Origin: an uncultured Oscillospiraceae bacterium
GTDB taxonomy: Bacteria > Bacillota > Clostridia > Oscillospirales > Oscillospiraceae
Length of the DNA stretch: 61,789 nucleotides
Assembly (NCBI GenBank): GCA_934590325.1
Contig: CAKTOW010000011.1
Coordinates: 1 to 61,789, forward strand
Reading direction: 5' to 3'
Part shown: positions 34,115-43,214 of the stretch, in pieces
Numbering within the stretch: position 1 is the first letter of the stretch
Layout: every line of letters begins with the position of its first letter
Translations under genes and position numbers: made by a program
The notes under the pieces: model-generated
Told to the model about the DNA's origin: nothing
The model's database searches: none
Seen by the model: only the letters and a program-made list of their open reading frames with translations

Positions 34115-34734
34115 CCCTTCATCCCCTGGCGCACGTAGGGATTCACCCGCCGCTCATAGTTCATCGTCGTCTCCCGGTCGTGCCCCGGCAGCACCCGCCA
34201 CTCGCCCTCCAGCGCGGCAAGCCGCCCCAGCGACACCAGCATCTTCCGGTAGTCCCCTCCCGGGAAATCGCACCGCCCGCAGGAGCAGCGAAACAGCGTG
34301 TCCCCCGCGAATATCACGTGCTCCTTATCCAGCAGCAGGCACACGGAGCCCTCGGAGTGGCCGGGGGTCTCCATGACCCGCAGGGTCAGGCCGCCCAGGG
34401 GCAGGGCGTCGCCCTCCTTATAGTACCGCTGGTACTTCTCGTCCAGGCGGGTGAACATCAGCTCGCCGCCCCGTCCGTCCACGGCGTCCTTCTCGTGGAT
34501 GTACACCGGCACGTCGGGATATACCTCCAGCAGGGGGCGCACGGCGGAGGTGTGGTCAAAGTGCCCGTGGGTCAGCAGGATATACCGCAGCTGACAGCCG
34601 CTCTGCTCCACCAGCTTCTCCACTCTCTCCGCGTCGTCACCGGGGTCGATGAGCGCGCAGACCTTCGCCTCCTCGTCGCACAGAAGATAGCAGTTGGTCA
34701 TAATGGGGCCTACTTGCAGTGTCTGAATGGTCAT
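34111..34734 (-). CDS. MBL-fold hydrolase (glyoxalase II-like, YqgX type)
   Basis: A 207-residue metallo-beta-lactamase-fold protein. The metal motif LTHGHFDHTSAV (HxHxDH), ETPGHSEGSVCLLLD and the end VLPGHDRETTMNYER are intact. Short forms like this are often annotated as hydroxyacylglutathione hydrolase; the true substrate is unknown in organisms without glutathione. It lies between dtd and hemZ in a co-directional run that starts at recJ. Confidence 0.88.
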   Translation of the reverse strand: MTIQTLQVGPIMTNCYLLCDEEAKVCALIDPGDDAERVEKLVEQSGCQLRYILLTHGHFDHTSAVRPLLEVYPDVPVYIHEKDAVDGRGGELMFTRLDEKYQRYYKEGDALPLGGLTLRVMETPGHSEGSVCLLLDKEHVIFAGDTLFRCSCGRCDFPGGDYRKMLVSLGRLAALEGEWRVLPGHDRETTMNYERRVNPYVRQGMKG

Positions 34735-34744
34735 AGCAACCTCC

Positions 34745-35191
34745 TTACAGGGTGTCCGTGTCCAGAATGATGGTCAAGGGTCCGTCGTTCAGGCTGTCCA
34801 CCTGCATATACGCGCCGAACTCGCCGGTCTCGGTGTGGAACCCCTTCTCCCGGCACAACTCCACGAACCTCTCGTACAGCGGTATGGCGACCTCGGGCCG
34901 GGCCGCCGCCAGAAAATCGGGGCGGCGCCCCTTCTTGCAGTTGGCGTACAGGGTGAACTGGGACACGATCAGCAAGGAACCGCCCACATCCGTCAGGCTG
35001 CGGTTCATCTTTTCGTTCTCGTCCTCGAAAATACGCAGGCCGGTGAGCTTATCGGCCAGCTTCTCCGCCTGTGTCTCGGTGTCCTCATGGGTGACGCCCA
35101 GCAGCACCAGGAAGCCCTCGCCGATTTTTCCGATGACCTTTCCGTCCACGGAAACGCTGGCGTGCTTCACGCGGGTCAATACAGCGCGCAT
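34745..35191 (-). CDS. dtd: D-aminoacyl-tRNA deacylase Dtd
   Basis: A 148-residue protein: [20 protein letters not shown], the catalytic signature [17 protein letters not shown] and the end [20 protein letters not shown]. It removes D-amino acids, and Gly from tRNA(Ala), after mischarging. The dtd gene next to relA is a conserved Firmicute arrangement. Confidence 0.96.
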   Translation of the reverse strand: MRAVLTRVKHASVSVDGKVIGKIGEGFLVLLGVTHEDTETQAEKLADKLTGLRIFEDENEKMNRSLTDVGGSLLIVSQFTLYANCKKGRRPDFLAAARPEVAIPLYERFVELCREKGFHTETGEFGAYMQVDSLNDGPLTIILDTDTL

Positions 35192-35228
35192 AATTCTGTC
35201 TCCTTTATACTGATAGTATTCATTTTCC

Positions 35229-37433
35229 TTATCCGGCGGGGCGCGTCACGCGCATAACGCCGGAGATCTGCTCTATCCGCCGCATGACCGTCTGCAGCTG
35301 CCGGCTGTCGGGCACGTCGATGTCCAGGGACAGCAGCGCGAAGCCGTCCGGCGTGCTGCGGGCATTCATGGAGGACACGTGGGTCTTGGTGCTGGAGAGT
35401 ATGGTGGACACGTCCATGATGAGGTTGATGCGGTCCTTGGCAGTGACCTCCAGGGTGGTGCGGTAGCTCTCCTTGGTGTCGCTGCCCCAGGACACCTTGA
35501 TCCACCGTCCCGCCTCGTTGGGCTTGCGGCGGGCGGGGTCGGCGTTGGGACAGTCCGCCCGGTGGACGGAGATACCGTAGCCGCGGGTGATGAAGCCCAC
35601 GATGTCATCGCCGGGCACGGGGGTGCAGCACTTGGAGAACTTCACCAGGCAGTTGGTCAGTCCCTCCACCACGATGCCCTGCTCACTCTTGGCGCGCTGG
35701 GGCACGGCGGGGCGCATGACCTGGGGCTGGTCGGCCACCGGCACCTCCGCCTGCCGATCCGCCTGATGCTGGTGGAGAATGCGCTGTATGTCCTCCCGCA
35801 GCCGTCCCACCACCTTCAGGGCGGAGATACCGCCATAACCGATGGCGGCGTACATATCGTCCAGGCTGTTGTAGCACAGCTTTTTCAGCACGCTGGGCAG
35901 GTTTTCCTCGTTGGTCAGCTCCTTCAGGCTCACGCCGGTGCGCTTGAGCTCGGACTCGAAGCTCTGGCGGCCGTTAACGATGTTCTCATCCCGCTTCTCC
36001 TTCTTGAACCACTGGCGTATCTTGCTGCGGGCATTGCTGGAGCGTGCGATCTTCACCCAGTCGCGGCTGGGGCCGTGGGCGGATTTGCTGGTCATGACCT
36101 CCACCACGTCGCCGTTGCGCAGGTGGTAGTCGAACTGCACGATGCGTCCGTTGACCTTGGCGCCCACCATGTGGTTGCCGATGGCGGAGTGGATGGTATA
36201 GGCGAAGTCGATGGGCGTGGCCCCTGCCGGCAGGTTGATCACGTCGCCGTTGGGGGTGAACACGAACACCTCGTCGGCGAACATATCCACCTTCAGCGAG
36301 TGGATAAAGTCCTCCGCGTCCGCGTCCTCCTGGTTTTCCAGCAGCCGCCGCACCCACTCATAGCTGCGCTCGTCGCCGGCGCCCTGTCCGTTCTGCTTGT
36401 ACTTCCAGTGTGCGGCCACGCCGTACTCGGCGATCTCGTGCATCTCCTTGGTGCGTATCTGCACCTCGAAGGGTATGCCGCTCTCGCCCACCACGGTGGT
36501 GTGCAGGCTCTGATACATATTGGGCTTGGGCGTACCGATATAATCCTTGAACCGCCCCAGAATGGGCTTGAACAGGTCGTGGATAATACCCAGCACGTTG
36601 TAGCAGTCCGCCACCGTGTCCACGATGACCCGGAAGGCGAACAGGTCGAACACATCGTCCAGGTTCTTGTTCTGCGTGTACATCTTGCGGTAGATGGAGT
36701 ACGGATGCTTCATGCGCCCGTACACCGTGGCGTCGATGCCCTCCTCCTTCAGGCGGGTAACGATGCGGTCGTGGACGGCGGACATAAATCCATCGTACTC
36801 CGCCGCCTTCTCGTCCAGCGCCTCGGTGATCTCCCGGTACCCCACCGGGTCCAGATACTTCAGGCTCAGGTCCTCCAGCTCCCACTTCATCTTCTGCATA
36901 CCCAGCCGATGGGCGATGGGCGCGTAGATCTCCATGGTCTCGAAGGACTTCTGCTTCTGCTTCTCCGGCGTCTGGTACTCCATGGTGCGCATATTGTGGA
37001 GCCGGTCGGAGATTTTAATGAGGATGACCCGTATATCCTTCGCCATAGCCATGAGCATCTTGCGCAGGTTCTCCATCTGCTCCTCTTCCTTGGAGGTATA
37101 GTGTACCCGCGTCAGCTTGCTGACGCCCTCCACCAGGTCCGCCACCGTGGGGGAGAACAGCCGCGCCAGCTCCTCGTGGGTGGCGGTGGTGTCCTCGATG
37201 GTATCGTGGAGCAGGGCGGCCACGATGGACTCCGTGTCCAGGTGCAGCTCCTCCGCCACGATCTGCGCCACCGCCAGCGGGTGTGTGACGAAGGGCGAGC
37301 CGTCCTTCCGGTTCTGCCCGGCGTGGTGGGACGCGGCGTACTCATAGGCGGCGCGTATCTGGTCGAAGCCCGCCGCCGGGTTATAGCTTTTGACTGTCTC
37401 TACCAGATGGTCGTACATCTCCTGCGGCGTCAC
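35229..37433 (-). CDS. relA: Bifunctional (p)ppGpp synthetase/hydrolase RelA/SpoT
   Basis: A 734-residue long RSH protein. The HD hydrolase domain holds [20 protein letters not shown] and LLHDTIEDT; the synthetase domain holds [13 protein letters not shown] and [20 protein letters not shown]. The RxKD form (RFKD) is the one seen in bifunctional enzymes. TGS ([20 protein letters not shown]), zinc-finger-like ([14 protein letters not shown]) and ACT domains follow. It sets the stringent-response alarmone level. The start overlaps the recJ stop by four bases. Confidence 0.97.
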   Translation of the reverse strand: MTPQEMYDHLVETVKSYNPAAGFDQIRAAYEYAASHHAGQNRKDGSPFVTHPLAVAQIVAEELHLDTESIVAALLHDTIEDTTATHEELARLFSPTVADLVEGVSKLTRVHYTSKEEEQMENLRKMLMAMAKDIRVILIKISDRLHNMRTMEYQTPEKQKQKSFETMEIYAPIAHRLGMQKMKWELEDLSLKYLDPVGYREITEALDEKAAEYDGFMSAVHDRIVTRLKEEGIDATVYGRMKHPYSIYRKMYTQNKNLDDVFDLFAFRVIVDTVADCYNVLGIIHDLFKPILGRFKDYIGTPKPNMYQSLHTTVVGESGIPFEVQIRTKEMHEIAEYGVAAHWKYKQNGQGAGDERSYEWVRRLLENQEDADAEDFIHSLKVDMFADEVFVFTPNGDVINLPAGATPIDFAYTIHSAIGNHMVGAKVNGRIVQFDYHLRNGDVVEVMTSKSAHGPSRDWVKIARSSNARSKIRQWFKKEKRDENIVNGRQSFESELKRTGVSLKELTNEENLPSVLKKLCYNSLDDMYAAIGYGGISALKVVGRLREDIQRILHQHQADRQAEVPVADQPQVMRPAVPQRAKSEQGIVVEGLTNCLVKFSKCCTPVPGDDIVGFITRGYGISVHRADCPNADPARRKPNEAGRWIKVSWGSDTKESYRTTLEVTAKDRINLIMDVSTILSSTKTHVSSMNARSTPDGFALLSLDIDVPDSRQLQTVMRRIEQISGVMRVTRPAG

Positions 37434-39520
37434 AGCGCACCGCCTCCTTTCTCTCCGTCATATTTCAGCGCCGCCACCAGCGGCGACATATCCAGCGACA
37501 CGTGCTTGCCCCGATACAGGCGCAGGTCCACGGTATCGCCCTCCTGCTGCCAGTCCAGCAGCCCCCTCTCCCGGAACACGGCGGCGCACACCGCCGCGCG
37601 GAGCACCGGCTCCGCACCGCCCATCTCCGCGGCCAGATGCCGCAGCAGGGGCAGCCGGTCGGCGGTCAGCCCCTCCTCCGGCACAGCCCGCTCCAGGAAC
37701 CGCCAGGCGGCGGCGAACTGCTCGCGGGTGGGCAGCGCCCGCCGCGCGTCCCGCGGCGCGAGATGCCCGCCTCCGGCGCAGCGGTGCGCCAGGTCCAGCG
37801 CCTCCTGCTCCCGTCCGCTGGCGCAGAGGGAGGGCCGTATATCCACCATCTGCAGCTGCACGGTGCGGCTGCCGCGGAATTCGTTGATCTGCAGGTAAAA
37901 GGCCGCGTCCACCCGGTCGCCTACGGCGCAGCCGCACCGCTCCGCCACGGTGGAGAAGAATATGCCGTCGAACTGGGCGCAGCCCTTGCCCAACCGCAGC
38001 TTCAGGTGCCGGTTCTGCCCCACGTTCTGGGTGCGCAGCAGCGTGGCCCCCAGCAGGCAGAATACCGGCCGGGCGTTGCCGCTGCCGTAGGGCTCCAGCA
38101 CGGACAGGGCCTCCATCTCCTCCAGCGTCACATCCGCCGGGTGCGCGATGGCCGCGTCGATCTCCAGCGCCGGCTCCGGCTGGCGTCCGTTGCAGTAGCT
38201 GCGTGCGTACTCGTTCATCCGGTCGCGGAAGGCCGGTATGTTGCTGCGGTCGATGGTAAAGCCCGCCGCCAGCTCATGCCCGCCGAAGCCCAGCAGCAGG
38301 TCCTTGCAGCTCTCCAGCGCGGCGAACAGGTTGAAGCCGCCCCAGCTGCGGCAGCTGCCCTTTCCGGTGCTGCCGTTGAGGTGTATCATAAAGCTGGGAC
38401 GGGAATATTTTTCGGAAAGGCGGCTGGCCACGATGCCCACCACGCCCTGGTGCCAGCGGCTGGACTCCAGCACCAGCGCGCTGCGCTCCCGGTCGGACAT
38501 ACGGCCGATCATTTCCTCCGCCTGGGTGTATATCTCCTGCTCCACGTTCTGGCGCTCCCGGTTCAGGGCGCACAGCTCCTTGGCCATCCGCTCCGCCGCT
38601 TCAGGATCGGTACACAGCAGCAGCTCCGCCGCCTTGTCCGCCTCGCCCATGCGTCCGGCGGCGTTGATGCGGGGCGCCAGGATGAAGCCTATCTGCACGG
38701 AGGACACCTCCCGGCCGCTGAGCCCCGCCTCGTGCAGCAGGGCGTGCAGGCCGATGAAGTCCGACCGCTCCAGCGCCGCCAGACCCTGTGACACGATGGT
38801 GCGGTTCTCGCCGGACATCTGCATGACGTCCGCCACCGTGCCGATGGCCGCCAGGGTGCAGTACCGGGCGAACAGGGACCCCTCCCGGTCCGGGCCGCCC
38901 AGCGCCAGCACCAGCTTCAGCGCCACGCCGCAGCCGGCCAGATGCTTGAAGGGATAGGTGCAGTCCGGCCGGTGGGGGTCCACCACCGCCGCGGCGCGGG
39001 GCAGCACCTCGCGGCACTCGTGATGGTCGGTGATGACCACGTCCAGGCCGATGGAGTTGGCGTAGTCCACCTCCTCCACGCCGGTGATGCCGCAGTCCAC
39101 GGTCACCAGCAGCCGCACCCCCTGGTCGTACAGGCCCCGGATAGCGTCGCAGCTGAGGCCGTAGCCGTCCTCGATGCGGCGGGGGATATAGTGCACCACG
39201 TCGGCGCCCCGCCCCTTGAGATAGTCCACCAGGATGCAGGTGGCGGTGATGCCGTCCACGTCGTAGTCGCCGAACACCGCGATCTTTTCCCGCCGGGCCA
39301 GCGCCTGCTGCACCCGCTCCGCCGCCTTGTCCATGTCCTTCATCAGGAAGGGGCTCAGGGTCAGCTTGTCCTCCCGCTCCAGGAAGACCGCCGCCTGCTC
39401 CGGGCTCTCCACCCCGCGGGCGGCCAGCACGGCGGACACCAGGTAGGGATAGCCCGCCGCCCGCAGGCGCTCCTGCGCCTCCGGCTTCTCCGGTGCGATG
39501 TGCCACTTGCGGTATTTCAC
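37430..39520 (-). CDS. recJ: Single-stranded-DNA-specific exonuclease RecJ
   Basis: A 696-residue DHH-family nuclease. Motif I is VFGDYDVDGITATCIL, motif III is VITDHHECREVLP, and the DHHA1 part has GFGGHELAAGFTIDRSN. RecJ degrades 5' ends in recombination and mismatch repair. The C-terminal extension of about 150 residues goes beyond the E. coli length, as in other Firmicute RecJ proteins. It is the first gene of the recJ-relA-dtd-MBL-hemZ run. Confidence 0.95.
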   Translation of the reverse strand: MKYRKWHIAPEKPEAQERLRAAGYPYLVSAVLAARGVESPEQAAVFLEREDKLTLSPFLMKDMDKAAERVQQALARREKIAVFGDYDVDGITATCILVDYLKGRGADVVHYIPRRIEDGYGLSCDAIRGLYDQGVRLLVTVDCGITGVEEVDYANSIGLDVVITDHHECREVLPRAAAVVDPHRPDCTYPFKHLAGCGVALKLVLALGGPDREGSLFARYCTLAAIGTVADVMQMSGENRTIVSQGLAALERSDFIGLHALLHEAGLSGREVSSVQIGFILAPRINAAGRMGEADKAAELLLCTDPEAAERMAKELCALNRERQNVEQEIYTQAEEMIGRMSDRERSALVLESSRWHQGVVGIVASRLSEKYSRPSFMIHLNGSTGKGSCRSWGGFNLFAALESCKDLLLGFGGHELAAGFTIDRSNIPAFRDRMNEYARSYCNGRQPEPALEIDAAIAHPADVTLEEMEALSVLEPYGSGNARPVFCLLGATLLRTQNVGQNRHLKLRLGKGCAQFDGIFFSTVAERCGCAVGDRVDAAFYLQINEFRGSRTVQLQMVDIRPSLCASGREQEALDLAHRCAGGGHLAPRDARRALPTREQFAAAWRFLERAVPEEGLTADRLPLLRHLAAEMGGAEPVLRAAVCAAVFRERGLLDWQQEGDTVDLRLYRGKHVSLDMSPLVAALKYDGEKGGGAL

Positions 39521-39582
39521 GGCAGACCCTCCTCTCCCTCAGAATAGGAACTTTCATCCCACGATAACTTTGATAATATTTT

Positions 39583-39611
39583 ATTATAACAATGTTGACC
39601 GGAAAGGTAAA
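39583..39611 (-). promoter_or_regulatory. Probable recJ promoter
   Basis: TTTACC (39606-39611), a 17-base spacer and TATAAT (39583-39588) on the minus strand, about 63 bases before recJ. Confidence 0.55.
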
Positions 39612-39633
39612 GAAGAAATTATATGTTGTATCA

Positions 39634-39675
39634 TACCATCAGTTGACAAGGGCCTGTCCTTATCAACTGATGGTA
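39634..39675. repeat. Hairpin with the same outer arms as 14467-14515
   Basis: TACCATCAGTTGA (39634-39646) pairs with TCAACTGATGGTA (39663-39675), and the inner AAGG/CCTT also pairs. The outer arms TACCATCAG/CTGATGGTA are identical to those of the nhaC leader hairpin, while the inner sequence differs. It lies between two divergent promoters, so here it is more likely a DNA-level or mobile element than an mRNA leader. Confidence 0.6.
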
Positions 39676-39700
39676 AAAACAGGATAAAAAGCACATTGTC

Positions 39701-39729
39701 TTGCAATCCCGCAGAATATGGTCTATGAT
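39701..39729 (+). promoter_or_regulatory. Promoter of the acyltransferase-like gene
   Basis: TTGCAA (39701-39706), a 17-base spacer and TATGAT (39724-39729). It rules out the ATG at 39718 as a start because that codon lies inside the promoter. Confidence 0.65.
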
Positions 39730-39762
39730 AGGTATAACACAGACAGAATCGAGGAATTGCCC

Positions 39763-40641
39763 ATGCGCCCTGACGGAAAGCGAGTAAAGGACCTGCCCCC
39801 CATCGTGGCGGCCATCCCCTATATCATGCCCAAGCGGTATGACGCCTGGAACACCATCACCGAGAACATCGACGAGGAGGCCATCAAGGACTACATCCGC
39901 GAAAAGCGCCGCGCCGGCATCCGCATCAACCACATGGCGGTGATCATCGCCGCCTACTACAAGGCGTATCAGACCAACCCCAAGCTGAACTGGTTCGTGG
40001 TCAACAGCCATCTGTATGAGCGCAACCACTTCTGCGTGTCCTTCGTCATCCTGAAGAAGCGGGCCGACGGCTCCCCGGACGAGACCACGCTGAAGATCTA
40101 TCTGGAGCCCAGCGACACCATCTTCACCATCAATCAGAAGATCGCCGACGCCATCGCCGCCAACAGCCAGACGGAGCAGAAGAACGACACCGACAAGTTC
40201 GCCAAGATGATGTTCTCCATCCCAGGCCTGCCCAAGTTCGTGATATGGCTGGCCTACCACCTGGACAAGCACGGTCTGCTGCCCAAGAAGGTCATCGACC
40301 TGAGCCCCTTCCACACCAGCATGTTCATCACCAACCTGGCCTCCATCAAGACCAGCTACATTCACCACCACTGCTACGAGTTCGGCACCACCAGCGTGTT
40401 CGTGTGCATGGGCAAGCCTGTGCCCAACTACATGAACGGCGACCTGAGCAAGAAGATGATGCCCCTGGGCATCGTCATGGACGAGCGCATCTGCACCGGC
40501 TATGAGTACGCGGCCTTCTGCAACGACTTCCGCAAGTGCCTCCGTGACCTCACCTGCCTCGAGGCACCCTTCGACGGCAGCGCCCCCAAGGATACCCCTG
40601 CCGCGCCGGAGGCCGAGCCCGCGCCCGCCGCCCGGGCGTAA
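39763..40641 (+). CDS. CoA-dependent acyltransferase-fold protein (E2/CAT-like)
   Basis: A 292-residue protein with the fold of chloramphenicol acetyltransferase and the E2 catalytic domain of 2-oxoacid dehydrogenases (GIRINHMAVIIAAYYKAYQT, ITNLASIKTSYIHHHCYEFG). No lipoyl domain is present. Where E2 enzymes have the catalytic DHRxxDG, this protein reads MDERICTGYEYAAF, so the His and the Asp are replaced. The start at 39763 is chosen because GAGGA lies upstream. The C-terminus is a Pro-Ala-rich tail. The reaction, if any, is unknown. Confidence 0.75.
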   Translation: MRPDGKRVKDLPPIVAAIPYIMPKRYDAWNTITENIDEEAIKDYIREKRRAGIRINHMAVIIAAYYKAYQTNPKLNWFVVNSHLYERNHFCVSFVILKKRADGSPDETTLKIYLEPSDTIFTINQKIADAIAANSQTEQKNDTDKFAKMMFSIPGLPKFVIWLAYHLDKHGLLPKKVIDLSPFHTSMFITNLASIKTSYIHHHCYEFGTTSVFVCMGKPVPNYMNGDLSKKMMPLGIVMDERICTGYEYAAFCNDFRKCLRDLTCLEAPFDGSAPKDTPAAPEAEPAPAARA

Positions 40642-40731
40642 AGCATAAACGCACCGTATCCGGCGCCCGGCTCCATCTCGCAAAAAAACACCGTACCCCC
40701 GATGCCCGGCGCCATCCAACGGAAAAACATT

Positions 40732-40767
40732 GCACCCCCGGCGCGCAGCGCCGGGGGTGCTCTTTTT
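40732..40767 (+). terminator. Terminator between convergent genes
   Basis: GCACCCCCGGCGC (40732-40744) pairs with 40748-40760 around a 3-base loop, then TCTTTTT. The minus strand also continues into a T run. Confidence 0.8.
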
Positions 40768-40770
40768 CAT

Positions 40771-41535
40771 TTACCAGTTGTCCTCGCCGAAGGGGTCATG
40801 GGGATGGAACTGCCCGTCGTCCTCCGGCCGCGGCGGGAAGAAGCCCACGCCCTTGATCTGCTTGATCTCCTGGAAGAAGGCGATGTTGCTCTGGGCGATG
40901 TAAGGCGCCAGCCAGATATACAGGATACCCAGCGTCAGGCTGGCCAGCAGCGACCAGCCGATAAAGCTCAGGTCCAGCACGAACAGCTGCCACTTGAAGC
41001 CCTTCGTCTGCTCCTTGCTCATGTTGATGGCCTCCATGATGCCGATCTCCGGGTTCTCGCACAGGTTCAGCATGGCGAAGCGGTAGCGGTAGGCCGCCAC
41101 GATGCCGGGGATGACGAACAGCAGCGACCACAGGAACACGAAGATATACTGCACGATGGACAGCAGGATGATCTTCCCGGCGAAGGCAAAGCCGTCGAAC
41201 AGGGTGATGTAGGGCATCTCCTCGCCCCGGCGGATGCCCAGGTGGTACAGGGACATGCCCGCCTCCAGCACCGTGCTCAGCAGAACGCAGACGATGGATA
41301 CGAACAGCACCACCACGGTGGGGAAGGACCGGTGCAGCGCCAGGAAGCTCAGATCCAGACCGTACTGCAGGGAGTAGGTATAGGCCATGGCGTCGTCCAG
41401 CTGCATGTAGTCGCCGATGCCGTTGAGCACCAGGGAGATGCCCAGCGCCAGCAGGGTGAACAGATAGGGGTTGACCCGGGCGGTCCTCAGCAGAGCCTTG
41501 GACTCCCGCTTCAGGGATGCGCGATCGAGTATCAT
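40771..41535 (-). CDS. DUF975 family membrane protein
   Basis: A 254-residue protein with five or six membrane helices (LFTLLALGISLVLNGI, VVVLFVSIVCVLLSTVLEAG, IILLSIVQYIFVFLWSLLFV) and the DUF975 pattern PGIVAAYRYRFAMLNLCENP ... AINMSKEQTKGFKWQLFVLD. The C-terminus is hydrophilic (FFPPRPEDDGQFHPHDPFGE). Start at 41535 (MILDRASLKRES) is favoured over in-frame ATGs 4 and 11 codons earlier. The function of the family is unknown. Confidence 0.82.
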   Translation of the reverse strand: MILDRASLKRESKALLRTARVNPYLFTLLALGISLVLNGIGDYMQLDDAMAYTYSLQYGLDLSFLALHRSFPTVVVLFVSIVCVLLSTVLEAGMSLYHLGIRRGEEMPYITLFDGFAFAGKIILLSIVQYIFVFLWSLLFVIPGIVAAYRYRFAMLNLCENPEIGIMEAINMSKEQTKGFKWQLFVLDLSFIGWSLLASLTLGILYIWLAPYIAQSNIAFFQEIKQIKGVGFFPPRPEDDGQFHPHDPFGEDNW

Positions 41536-41753
41536 ATAAAACACCATCCTTTCGGAATATTTCCGCATACATTATAAATAAATCCAAATAAAATATAAGA
41601 AAGATCCAGGTGAGCGGCAGCGCAGTTCCGGCGTTTTTCCCGCCCCTTCTACCGTATAGTGTATCACAGCCTTCGGCAAAACACAAGAGGGCGTATCCGC
41701 AGTAAATTTTCCGACAAAAACCGCAAAAAAACGGAGGAATTTTATCGCGGGAC

Positions 41754-41782
41754 TGGACAAGAGAAAATTTTTGTTGTAATAT
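41754..41782 (+). promoter_or_regulatory. Promoter of the rnf operon
   Basis: TGGACA (41754-41759), a 17-base spacer and TAATAT (41777-41782), about 56 bases before rnfC. Nothing else recognisable lies in the gap 41536-41837. Confidence 0.65.
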
Positions 41783-41837
41783 TTAAGGCAGTATGCGGTG
41801 GCATAGTGCCACCCGGTAGTAAGATGAGGTGAAGACA

Positions 41838-43211
41838 ATGGCACAAGCTTTCTTTGGCGGCGTTCATCCCAACGACATGAAGGCCGCGACCAATGAAAAG
41901 GCCATCGAAAAGCTGGCAGCGCCGGCTGAGGTGGTCATTCCCATGTCTATGCACATCGGTGCGCCTTGCAAGCCTATCGTTGCGGTGGGCGACAAGGTAA
42001 AAATTGGACAGAGGATCGGCGAACCCGGCGGATTCGTTTCCGCACCCATCCACGCCAGCATCTCCGGCACGGTCAAGGCCGTGGAGCCCCGTCCCTTCTC
42101 TATGGGCGGCAAGATGATGTCCGTGGTCATCGAGAACGACTTCCAGGATGAAGTGTCCGAAGAGGTCAAGCCCGTGGCGGACCCCGACAGCCTGACCCCC
42201 GAGCAGCTGGTGGAGATCGTCAAGAACGCCGGCATCGTCGGCCAGGGCGGCGCGACGTTCCCCACCCACGTGAAGATCTCTTCCGGTCTGGGCAAGGTGG
42301 ATTACGTCATCATCAACGCCGCAGAGTGCGAGCCGTACATCACCGGCGACCACCGCACCTGTCTGGAGCGTCCCGACCAGGTCATCAAGGGTGCCACCCT
42401 GCTGGCCAAGTGCTTCGGCGTGGACAAGGTGTACATCGGCATCGAGGCCAACAAGCAAAACGCGGCCGACGTCCTGAACGCCAAGATCGCGGAGCTGAAC
42501 GCCCCCGTGGTGGTGGAGGTCCTGCACACCCGCTATCCCCAGGGCGCTGAGAAGCAGCTGGTCCAGGCCGTGTCCGGCCGCCAGGTGCCCTCCGGCAAGC
42601 TGCCCGCCGACGCAGGCTGCTGCATTTTCAACCTGAACACCACCTGCGCCATCTACCGCGCGGTCTATGAGGGCATGCCCGTGGTGAACAAGATCGTCAC
42701 CGTGTCCGGCTCCGGCGTCATCGAGCCCAAGAACATCGAGTGTCCCATCGGCACCCCGATCACCAAGCTGTTCGACGCCTGCGGCGGCCTGAAGGACGAG
42801 ACCTACAAGCTGATCATGGGCGGCCCGATGATGGGTCTGGCCCAGTACGACGTGGACGTCACCGTCGGTAAGGGCACCGGCGCTATGCTGGCCTTCGCCG
42901 ACAAGGAAGAGCAGTACGTGGAGGATCCCCAGTGCATCCGCTGCGGCAAGTGCGTGGGCGTGTGCCCCATCCGTCTGGAGCCCATCTTCATGTACAAGTA
43001 CCTGATGAAGGGCGACGTGGACACCTGGCAGAACGTGCTGCACGGCATGGACTGCATCGAGTGCGGCGCCTGCACCTACACCTGTCCCGCCCGCCTGCCC
43101 CTGACCCATGCGTTCCGTCTGGGCAAGCAGGAGGTCAACAACGCGAGAATGGCCGCCAAGGCCAAGGCGGAGGCCGAGGCTAAGGCCGCTGCCGAAAAGA
43201 AGGAGGCGTAA
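41838..43211 (+). CDS. rnfC: Rnf complex subunit RnfC
   Basis: A 457-residue peripheral subunit of the ferredoxin:NAD+ oxidoreductase that pumps Na+ or H+. It has GQGGATFPTHVKISSGLGKV (NADH/FMN-binding region) and NAAECEPYITGDHRTCLERP, then two cluster motifs CIRCGKCVGVCP and CIECGACTYTCP. A Lys/Ala/Glu-rich tail ends the protein. The ATG at 41838 follows GATGAGGTGAAG. It opens rnfCDGEAB, the usual Clostridial order. Confidence 0.97.
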   Translation: MAQAFFGGVHPNDMKAATNEKAIEKLAAPAEVVIPMSMHIGAPCKPIVAVGDKVKIGQRIGEPGGFVSAPIHASISGTVKAVEPRPFSMGGKMMSVVIENDFQDEVSEEVKPVADPDSLTPEQLVEIVKNAGIVGQGGATFPTHVKISSGLGKVDYVIINAAECEPYITGDHRTCLERPDQVIKGATLLAKCFGVDKVYIGIEANKQNAADVLNAKIAELNAPVVVEVLHTRYPQGAEKQLVQAVSGRQVPSGKLPADAGCCIFNLNTTCAIYRAVYEGMPVVNKIVTVSGSGVIEPKNIECPIGTPITKLFDACGGLKDETYKLIMGGPMMGLAQYDVDVTVGKGTGAMLAFADKEEQYVEDPQCIRCGKCVGVCPIRLEPIFMYKYLMKGDVDTWQNVLHGMDCIECGACTYTCPARLPLTHAFRLGKQEVNNARMAAKAKAEAEAKAAAEKKEA

Positions 43212-43214
43212 ACC

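Noticed and set aside
35379..37898. An 839-codon plus-strand frame opposite relA and recJ
   Set aside because: It spans two well-identified genes on the other strand and has no domain pattern; long antisense frames are expected at this GC content.
39718..39762. Upstream ATG at 39718 as the start of the acyltransferase-like gene
   Set aside because: It lies inside a consensus promoter spacer and has no ribosome site; the ATG at 39763 has both in the right order.
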